Assembly (NCBI RefSeq): GCF_008806955.1
Contig: NZ_CP031727.1
Coordinates: 3,114,001-3,178,000, forward strand
DNA from: Cellvibrio sp. KY-YJ-3
GTDB lineage: Bacteria; Pseudomonadota; Gammaproteobacteria; Pseudomonadales; Cellvibrionaceae
Direction: 5' to 3'
Length of the DNA: 64,000 nucleotides
Translations under genes and position numbers: made by a program
Notes under the pieces: model-generated
What the model was told of the DNA's origin: nothing
What the model saw: the letters and a program-made list of their open reading frames with translations, nothing else
Database searches by the model: none
Shown here: piece after piece, positions 23,892-30,759 of the stretch
Position numbering within the stretch: position 1 is the first letter of the stretch
Layout of the letters: every line of letters begins with the position of its first letter

Positions 23892-26351
23892 ATGAAAATG
23901 CTACAGCGACTAGTCTCTTCAATATCGATATTGGCCATCTGCACTTTTATCGCCTACAGCCACGCCGATAACTATCAGTGGGATGCGGTTTCTATGGGCG
24001 GTGGTGGCTTTGTCAATGCCGTAATTCCCAGTAAAACAGAGCAGGGCTTGTTTTACGCGCGTACCGATGTAGGTGGCGCCTATCGTTGGGATAAAACCCA
24101 ATCGCGTTGGATAGCTTTAACAGATTGGGTTTCGCAAGATCAGGTTGGCTACCTTGGTGTTGAATCCCTTGCACTTGACCCTAAGGACTCCGCGAAGCTC
24201 TATATGCTCGTGGGTATTTCCTATTTTAATGGCGGCAAGTCCGCGATATTAAAATCCAATGATTATGGAAATACTTTTCAAGTTATTGATATCTCCAACC
24301 AATTCAAGGCCCATGGAAATGGAATGGGAAGGCAAACCGGCGAAAAATTGGTTGTCGATCCTATTGATAGCAACATCCTTTATACCGGTACTCGTTGGAA
24401 TGGTTTATTTAAATCTACTGATGCGGGCATTACCTGGTCCAGGTTAAGTGGCTTGAACCTTACTACTACGCCTAATGAGAACGGGATCAGTTTTGTTGTG
24501 CTGGACAGTTCCACTGAGCAAGGTAGTGCAGCAAAAAATATATTTGTTGGTGTTTCCCGCTTCCCTTCAGTGGGTGCTAATTTTTACCGTTCCACCGATT
24601 CAGGCCAAACATTCACTGCCATCAGTGGAGGCCCCGCCGGGTTGATGCCTCAGCGTGCCATTTTTGATAAGCGCGGGGACTTGTTAATTACCTATGCTAA
24701 TGGTGCCGGCCCCCATGGGAACAATTCCCAGCCTGAACCTATGGATCAGGGGCAAGTTTGGAAATATTCTCCGGCCGCGAATACCTGGACCAATATCACA
24801 CCTGCGAATTTCTCCCGCGCTTTTGGTGGCATCACGGTAGATCCAAATGATGCTGACCGCATTATCGTTTCCAGTTGTAATACCTATATGTTTCAGTATG
24901 AAATGGATGGCCGTAGCGCTTGGGGCGATCAAATATTTTCTACTCGCGATGGTGGGAAAAATTGGACGAATTTAATTGCCAATGGGGTTTCACTCGACAC
25001 CCAAGGTGTTGATTGGGTTGCTGGCCATTCTATTCACTGGGCGGGCTCCTTGGAGTTTGATCCGTTTGATACTAAAAATGTTTATGTCACCTCGGGCAAC
25101 GGTATTTTTAAAGCGCAGGATGTTGATGCATCACCAATTGTCTGGTCGTTTTGGGTGAAAGGTATTGAGGAAACTGTGCCGCTGGATTTGGTAAGCATAA
25201 CTGGTGGCCCAGCGGTTTCGGTGATTGGTGATTACGATGGTTTTGTCCACACCGATGTAGCCCAGTATGCGCCGATTCATAAGCCTGGCATGGGAACTTC
25301 ATCCAGTATTACTTTTGCATTTAATGATCCACGCTTAATGGTTCGTGTGGGGAATTCTTTGTATTACTCCACCGATACGGCTGCAACCTGGATCCAAATA
25401 AATTTTTCAACCGGTATTCGCGGTCACGCCACACTCACTGCCGATGGCGAAACCCTGATTTATAGCCCGGGATCTACGACGGATAACAAGGAAATATTAT
25501 CGAGTTATTACACTAAAGATTGGGGGCAAACCTGGACTGCGGTTCAAGGCTTATCTATGACTCACGCCAGAGTTGTTGCAGATACTGTCAACAGTCAAAA
25601 ACTCTATGCACTCAATGGCAATAAAATGATGGTCAGCATGAATGCTGGTGTATCGTTCCAGCAAATGGGAACCCTACCATCGTCAAACGGTTCCAAAATT
25701 ATTCGGGCGGTTCCCGGCATTGAGGGCGGCGTGTGGGTAGCGCTGGGAAATAATGGATTGGCGAAGTCTACAGATTCTGGTGCTAATTTCACAATCGTTA
25801 ATGGTGTCAGTGCTGCGCAGGCAGTGGGTTTTGGAAAGGCTGCTCCGGGTAATAATTTTCCCACGATTTATATTTGGGGAACTATTAATAACGTTTCCGG
25901 CATATTCCGCTCCATTGATGGAGGAACCAGTTGGGTGAGAATTAATGATTCAACTCACCAATTTGGTGGCCCCGGCAATGGTAATTTTATACTGGGCGAT
26001 ATGAATACCTTTGGTACTGTGTACATGAGCACAGCGGGCAGGGGAATTATTTATGGAAAATTGGTAACCGATGGTTCTAATGATAATTCAAGCTCTTCAT
26101 CGGTAGACATCAGCAGCAGTTCGTCCTCCAGCGTAGCGACAACCGGTTCATCCAGCGCTGTTTCGAGCCTTGCTGAGACAAGTTCATCCAGCTCTGCAGC
26201 GAGTACTCCTCTCAGCTCTTCCAGCTCGTCATCTCATTCAAGTACCGCTCCTGCGTCTACATCAAAATCGGGCGGGGGTTCCGTTGGTATATATTTTCTA
26301 ATACTCCTTTTTACTTTTTTTGTTTCAAGAGTTTTCTTGTTAAAACAATAA
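23892..26351 (+). CDS. GH74 xyloglucanase 1 with Ser-rich linker and GlyGly-CTERM-type tail
   Basis: 819 residues. Signal peptide SISILAICTFIAYSHA, then the double seven-bladed propeller of GH74 (~26-735). The two catalytic Asp are expected at Asp59 (ARTDVGGAYRW) and Asp447 (GDYDGFVHTD). Repeated sialidase-type STDxGxTW blades are visible (KSTDAGITW, STDSGQTF, SIDGGTSW). A Ser-rich linker of ~60 residues leads to KSGGGSVGIYFLILLFTFF and a short basic end, which fits the GlyGly-CTERM sorting signal recognised by rhombosortase, so the enzyme is probably surface-attached. It would cut xyloglucan outside the cell. It probably shares a transcript with GH62, 60 bp downstream. It is much more distant from GH74-2 and GH74-3 than those are from each other. 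Confidence 0.92.
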   Translation: MKMLQRLVSSISILAICTFIAYSHADNYQWDAVSMGGGGFVNAVIPSKTEQGLFYARTDVGGAYRWDKTQSRWIALTDWVSQDQVGYLGVESLALDPKDSAKLYMLVGISYFNGGKSAILKSNDYGNTFQVIDISNQFKAHGNGMGRQTGEKLVVDPIDSNILYTGTRWNGLFKSTDAGITWSRLSGLNLTTTPNENGISFVVLDSSTEQGSAAKNIFVGVSRFPSVGANFYRSTDSGQTFTAISGGPAGLMPQRAIFDKRGDLLITYANGAGPHGNNSQPEPMDQGQVWKYSPAANTWTNITPANFSRAFGGITVDPNDADRIIVSSCNTYMFQYEMDGRSAWGDQIFSTRDGGKNWTNLIANGVSLDTQGVDWVAGHSIHWAGSLEFDPFDTKNVYVTSGNGIFKAQDVDASPIVWSFWVKGIEETVPLDLVSITGGPAVSVIGDYDGFVHTDVAQYAPIHKPGMGTSSSITFAFNDPRLMVRVGNSLYYSTDTAATWIQINFSTGIRGHATLTADGETLIYSPGSTTDNKEILSSYYTKDWGQTWTAVQGLSMTHARVVADTVNSQKLYALNGNKMMVSMNAGVSFQQMGTLPSSNGSKIIRAVPGIEGGVWVALGNNGLAKSTDSGANFTIVNGVSAAQAVGFGKAAPGNNFPTIYIWGTINNVSGIFRSIDGGTSWVRINDSTHQFGGPGNGNFILGDMNTFGTVYMSTAGRGIIYGKLVTDGSNDNSSSSSVDISSSSSSSVATTGSSSAVSSLAETSSSSSAASTPLSSSSSSSHSSTAPASTSKSGGGSVGIYFLILLFTFFVSRVFLLKQ

Positions 26352-26374
26352 TTATTGAGGTCGTAGTAAATATT

Positions 26375-26408
26375 GGCTTCTCATTTAAATCATGGGGAGC
26401 CTTATTTT
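26375..26408 (+). terminator. Weak terminator-like hairpin between GH74-1 and GH62
   Basis: GGCTTCTC pairs with GGGGAGCC (two G-T pairs) around an 11-nt loop and is followed by TTATTTT. It lies immediately before the GH62 start and may attenuate rather than stop transcription. Confidence 0.5.
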
Positions 26409-26410
26409 AT

Positions 26411-27574
26411 ATGTTGTTAAGTGAGAGATATCTAGTGAATATTAAACATTCATTTCCAAAAAAATCCTTGTCTAGTTATTGTTCTTTTATTAAGCCGAGT
26501 GCCTGTGTACTCATATCAATAGCCTCATTTTTAAGTGGGTGTGGGGAAGATGGGGGCGCCAGTTTTACAAGTTCCTCAAGCTCTTTAGGTTCAGGAGCGG
26601 TTGGCACTGTATCGAGCAATGCGACGAGTAAATCCTCCTCCAGTCTCTCCAGCCAGTCTCTTACAGCAAACTGTGATTTACCAAGTGAGTTTTCCTGGGT
26701 TTCTTCCGGGCCCTTGATTCAGCCCCAGTCCGCTGACCATATTTCCATTAAAGATCCAACCATCGTTTTTTACGATAACAAATACCATGTTTTTGCAACT
26801 GTGTTTGATATCAGTCGCAAAGGTTGGGGTTCGGTTTATTTGAATTTTAACGATTTTTCCAACGCTGGCTCTGCTACGCAAATATCGCTGCAAGATAAAC
26901 CTACCGGCAATGCTGTTGCCCCGCAGGTATTCTTCTTTCGCCCTCACAACAAGTGGTACCTCATTTATCAATGGGGCGCCAAATATTCTACTAATACAGA
27001 TATAAGCAATCCGGACACGTGGACAACTCCACAACCGCTATTGGCTAACGGCTTGAATATCGGTTTGGATTACTGGGTGATTTGTGATGAGGCCAATTGC
27101 CATTTATTTTTCTCTGGCGATGATGGCAATCTCTATCGCTCAAAAACACCTATCGATAATTTCCCTAATTTCTCTGGCTATGAAATTGTCATGTCAGACG
27201 AGGTGGGAAAATTATTCGAGGCAAGCAATGTTTATAAGGTAGAAGGCAAAGACCTTTATTTGCTGTTGGTAGAGGCCTACGGCCCTCGTTACTTTAGATC
27301 TTGGACGGCAACCAGTTTGGATGGCCCATGGACTCCCTTGGCGGATAGCCAATCAGCTCCTTTTGCCGGCGAGGCTAACGTGAGTTTTGAAGGGGAGAAG
27401 TGGACCAGGGATATCAGCCATGGCGAAATGATTCGCTCCGGTTACGACGAAACACTCACGATTAATCCTTGCAATATGCAGTTTCTTTATCAGGGTGTAG
27501 ATCCAAACTCCAACGTGACCTACACGGATTTGCCTTATCGCTTGGGTTTAATCAAGCAAACTGGTAATCGCTAG
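26411..27574 (+). CDS. GH62 alpha-L-arabinofuranosidase lipoprotein
   Basis: 387 residues from the ATG; a GTG at 26435 with GAGAGA before it is an equally good start. A lipobox (ASFLSGC) follows a long basic N-region, then a Ser-rich linker (~50-85) and the GH62 five-bladed propeller (~88-387). Expected catalytic positions are visible: Asp in HISIKDPTIVFYD (base), Asp in LDYWVICDEANCHLFFSGDDG, and Glu in LFEASNVYKV (acid). GH62 enzymes release arabinofuranose from arabinoxylan; here the setting suggests arabinosylated xyloglucan or arabinoxylan. The residue after the lipidated Cys is Gly, so outer-membrane location is expected. No separate promoter is obvious. Confidence 0.9.
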   Translation: MLLSERYLVNIKHSFPKKSLSSYCSFIKPSACVLISIASFLSGCGEDGGASFTSSSSSLGSGAVGTVSSNATSKSSSSLSSQSLTANCDLPSEFSWVSSGPLIQPQSADHISIKDPTIVFYDNKYHVFATVFDISRKGWGSVYLNFNDFSNAGSATQISLQDKPTGNAVAPQVFFFRPHNKWYLIYQWGAKYSTNTDISNPDTWTTPQPLLANGLNIGLDYWVICDEANCHLFFSGDDGNLYRSKTPIDNFPNFSGYEIVMSDEVGKLFEASNVYKVEGKDLYLLLVEAYGPRYFRSWTATSLDGPWTPLADSQSAPFAGEANVSFEGEKWTRDISHGEMIRSGYDETLTINPCNMQFLYQGVDPNSNVTYTDLPYRLGLIKQTGNR

Positions 27575-27923
27575 GCAACCGCACGGCCCTCTAAAAGAGT
27601 CTTTTACCGGGAGGAGTTTATAACGCAAGTCCTCCTGGTAATTAGCCCCTCACAGTCAGTTAACAAGCCTTTCAACTAACAAAACTTCTAAAAAAAATAA
27701 CAAGAATTTGTTAGTGCTATTAAATCATCCTGCTTGAGATACCTAAGCTGCCTTCCTTTTCTAAATCATATTGATTCGCCGTGGATGGCCCTAGCCGCAT
27801 TCTCGTTGTGGGCGCGCGCGCATGAATACAACTAATGCAATGGAAGGTTTATGTCGTGATAACACGCCTAAGTGTTCAGTGCACTTCAGATGTTTACAAA
27901 TAACCAATAATGAATGGTGTTTT
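27575..27923 (+). other. Regulatory region upstream of GH74-2
   Basis: 349 bp. A 10-bp stem (27606-27615 with 27630-27639) follows GH62 but lacks a T-run. The operator pair is at 27676-27703. An upstream in-frame extension of GH74-2 to 27822 is open but lacks a ribosome site and would spoil the lipoprotein signal. Confidence 0.6.
27676..27703 (+). promoter_or_regulatory. Candidate AraC-type operator upstream of GH74-2
   Basis: CTAACAA (27676-27682) and ATAACAA (27697-27703) are 21 bp apart in direct orientation, about 220 bp before the start. A further TTAACAA lies at 27660. Confidence 0.6.
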
Positions 27924-30404
27924 ATGATTCAAACAAAATTAAGCCTGTATTTGTGCCTGGCCATGTCAGGTGGAATGCTGATTGGATGTGGTGGCGGTTC
28001 GTCAGGCTCTTCCCAAACCAGTGCCCCTTCTGTATCGAGTTCATCCGTGTCCAGCTTGCCTGAATCCAGTTCAGCTGTTTCCAGTTCGTCTGTATCCAGT
28101 AGTTCAGCGGTGGTGTCCTCTGCAAGCTCAAGCAGCTTAATGACCGCCTCAAGTGAGAGCAGCGCTTCGAGCCTTTCAAGCAGTGCGTCAAGCTCCGAGG
28201 ATGCCGGATGGACCAACGTGAAATACGGTGGTGGTGGTTATGTTCCCGGTTTGGTATTTCATCCAACCACGCCTGACCTTCTTTATGCACGTACCGATAT
28301 TGGCGGTTCCTATCGTTGGGATGCAGCGGCAGCCATTTGGGCACCGCTGACCGACGGTTTTGGGATAAGGGATAGTTCCCATCAGGGCGCAGAGAGTATT
28401 GCGCTGGATCCAACTGATGACAGACGTGTGTACATGACCACGGGTGTGACTGTAAGCCTGTCTGATCTTGGGCGTTTGTATATTTCTACGGATCGCGGCG
28501 ATAACTGGCAGCGGGTAGATCTGCCATTTCCTGTGGGATCTAATAACAGGGGCCGGGCAATTGGCGAGCGCATGATGGTTGACCCTAATAACCCAGCCAT
28601 TCTGTTCTACGGTTCTCGCACCGCCGGTTTGTGGAAGAGTTCTGATCGTGGCCAAAACTGGCAGCAAGTGCAGTCTTTAGCCTCGCTCCAGATGAACCAG
28701 TCCCAGATTGACAACAATTCAGGCGGCACCCCAATTGGTGTGCAACAAGTTATTTTTGATACGGCCACTAGCGGAAGCGGTAGTGCGACCCAAACCATTT
28801 ATACCTCCGTCGCTCCGGATTATGTCGCCCTGGCTGGCTTGAGCCACAGTGTGTACAAATCAACCGACGGCGGCGCAACCTGGACTGGTGTAAACACTCC
28901 GGTGCAGGGTTACCACATTCCCCATTGGGTGCGCGCCAAAGATGGGATGATGTACGTGGTCTTTACCAAAACTACCGGCCCAGGTGCAGAAGGGCCTGCG
29001 ACGCTTTACAAATTTGATGGTACTAACTGGACCCCGCTCAAAAGCTATGAAAAAACCGAATGGACCAGCTTTGGTATAGGCGGTGTGGCAGTTTCTGGTA
29101 GTGGTTCATCCACTCGAATCGTGCTGGGTATTACCAATTCCTGGGGTGATTGGGAAGGTAAGCCAACCGTACAAATCTCCGATGACGCGGGCCTGAATTG
29201 GCGCGAAATTGGCTCAATGACGCCGCGCATTCCTGCGACTGGTTCATTTACCGGCTGGCTAGACGATATAGAGATTAACCCGGGTAACCCCGAACACGTT
29301 CTGGTGGTTCATGGAGGTGGTGTATGGGAAACCAAAAATGCCTCTGCAACCAAACCTACCTGGAGTGAAATGGTCAATGGCATTGAAGAGACGGCCACTC
29401 TATCACTCATGGCCCCACCTTCAGGTGCTTCCTATAGTTTGTTGAACAGCTCCGGGGATATAGGTGTACATGTTCATACCGATTTGTCGACCAAGCCTAC
29501 TCATAGTACAGGTCACGTTTTTGCTAACGGTATCGCTACTGATATGGCGTGGGATACGCCTTCCTACATTGCGACAATCGGCAGTGCCCACTGGGGTGGC
29601 GAAAACAAAGGGGCACTTTATTCCACTGATTCGGGTGCGACCTGGACCGCCTTTCCATCGCTTCATCCGAAAGGGCTGACTAATCAAGCCGATTTTTCCA
29701 GCTTGGCCGTCTTGAAAGCCAACCATGTGATCTGGGCACCCAATAATTCAGTTCCTGCTTATACAACTAACAACGGTGCAAGTTGGACAAATTCAAACTT
29801 GCCGGCCTTGCCGGATGGTTGGGGGCGCAGCTATCGCCTTGCGGCTGATCGCAAAAATTCAAACAAGGTCTATGCCTATGATTCCGGTGGCGGTTGGTGG
29901 GGGCCTACACCCAAGTTCTTCACTTCAACCGATGGTGGTAGCAAGTTTACTGTTAGCAGTCAGTTCACCAGCCTCAATGCTCGCCCCGAGTTTTTTGGTA
30001 CGGCTTCCATGGCGGTCAATCCATATGTTGAAGGTGATGTGTGGTTGGTGGATGGGCACAGTATTTATCACTCGCTCGACTCGGGTGTTACCTGGACCAA
30101 ACTCAACGTTGCAGCCTCCATCTGGGGTTCCAATACCAATTCACCGGAGGTGTTTGGCGCAACCTCAATCGCACTGGGTAAAGCACCGGCTGCTTCTGCT
30201 TACTCGGCATGGATTTATCTAGTGGGTGTGATTGATGGCGTCTGGGGGCTGCATCGTTCCGAGGATGGAGGCAACACTTGGACACGTATCAACGACGACA
30301 AGCACCAGTATGCCGGTATGGGGAACCTGGCGGCGGATCACAATGTGGTTGGTCGTGTGTTTTTCAGCGGTAATGGCCGCGGCATCTTTTCACTAACTAA
30401 ATAA
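27924..30404 (+). CDS. GH74 xyloglucanase 2, lipoprotein
   Basis: 826 residues from the ATG at 27924, which yields a lipobox (GGMLIGC followed by Gly). A Ser-rich linker runs to about residue 93, then the GH74 propellers fill the rest. Catalytic Asp candidates lie in ARTDIGGSYRW and in SSGDIGVHVHTD. Blade motifs STDRGDNW, SSDRGQNW, STDGGATW and SEDGGNTW are clear. The catalytic part is nearly the same as that of the next gene. It is expected on the outer membrane, cutting xyloglucan at the surface. Own operator pair upstream and terminator downstream suggest a single-gene transcript. Confidence 0.93.
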   Translation: MIQTKLSLYLCLAMSGGMLIGCGGGSSGSSQTSAPSVSSSSVSSLPESSSAVSSSSVSSSSAVVSSASSSSLMTASSESSASSLSSSASSSEDAGWTNVKYGGGGYVPGLVFHPTTPDLLYARTDIGGSYRWDAAAAIWAPLTDGFGIRDSSHQGAESIALDPTDDRRVYMTTGVTVSLSDLGRLYISTDRGDNWQRVDLPFPVGSNNRGRAIGERMMVDPNNPAILFYGSRTAGLWKSSDRGQNWQQVQSLASLQMNQSQIDNNSGGTPIGVQQVIFDTATSGSGSATQTIYTSVAPDYVALAGLSHSVYKSTDGGATWTGVNTPVQGYHIPHWVRAKDGMMYVVFTKTTGPGAEGPATLYKFDGTNWTPLKSYEKTEWTSFGIGGVAVSGSGSSTRIVLGITNSWGDWEGKPTVQISDDAGLNWREIGSMTPRIPATGSFTGWLDDIEINPGNPEHVLVVHGGGVWETKNASATKPTWSEMVNGIEETATLSLMAPPSGASYSLLNSSGDIGVHVHTDLSTKPTHSTGHVFANGIATDMAWDTPSYIATIGSAHWGGENKGALYSTDSGATWTAFPSLHPKGLTNQADFSSLAVLKANHVIWAPNNSVPAYTTNNGASWTNSNLPALPDGWGRSYRLAADRKNSNKVYAYDSGGGWWGPTPKFFTSTDGGSKFTVSSQFTSLNARPEFFGTASMAVNPYVEGDVWLVDGHSIYHSLDSGVTWTKLNVAASIWGSNTNSPEVFGATSIALGKAPAASAYSAWIYLVGVIDGVWGLHRSEDGGNTWTRINDDKHQYAGMGNLAADHNVVGRVFFSGNGRGIFSLTK

Positions 30405-30409
30405 ATGGT

Positions 30410-30457
30410 CCCTACCTGTGTTCACTTTTGTGGTGGACACAGGTAGGGATTTTTATT
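30410..30457 (+). terminator. Terminator after GH74-2
   Basis: Stem CCCTACCTGTGT/ACACAGGTAGGG with a partly paired loop, then ATTTTTATT. It is homologous in layout to the terminator after GH74-3, including the shared AAATAAATGGT before it. Confidence 0.88.
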
Positions 30458-30759
30458 AGTACATCTTGTTTTTGTAAAAAAGATTTAACTATTTTTCCCT
30501 TCATAAACTAAGAAAAAATTAAATTTTTATTGCTATGAAAAAATGTTGGTACTTATTTTCTATTTATTGCTAATGAATAGGCGAAATTCCGGGTTAACTT
30601 CAGAATGCCTGCATCTATTTCTAATAAAGACATCAGGCGTATCACCATGAGCCCTGGGAAACGCGGTCGGCGTGAATAAGAGTTTTTGCAGAAAAATAAC
30701 AATAACTGTACCTCTCCAACTCATGGATATTAATCCCACTACACCTTTTCGGAGGCTAC
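30458..30759 (+). other. Regulatory region upstream of GH74-3
   Basis: 302 bp, AT-rich in its first half. Contains the weaker half-site pair at 30676-30702. No gene seen. Unlike the catalytic domain and terminator, this region shows no obvious similarity to the GH74-2 upstream region apart from the half-sites. Confidence 0.5.
30676..30702 (+). promoter_or_regulatory. Possible AraC-type operator upstream of GH74-3 (weak)
   Basis: ATAACAA at 30696-30702 with ATAAGAG at 30676-30682; spacing is 20 rather than 21 bp. It lies only 58 bp before the start. Confidence 0.3.

Noticed and set aside
27822-27923. N-terminal extension of GH74-2
   Set aside because: The extension is open but lacks a ribosome site and would bury the lipoprotein signal that begins at 27924.
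27922-28667. Overlapping minus-strand open frames across the GH74-2 linker and first propeller blades
   Set aside because: Similar antisense frames occur over GH74-3; they reflect codon bias of the sense gene and have no ribosome sites.
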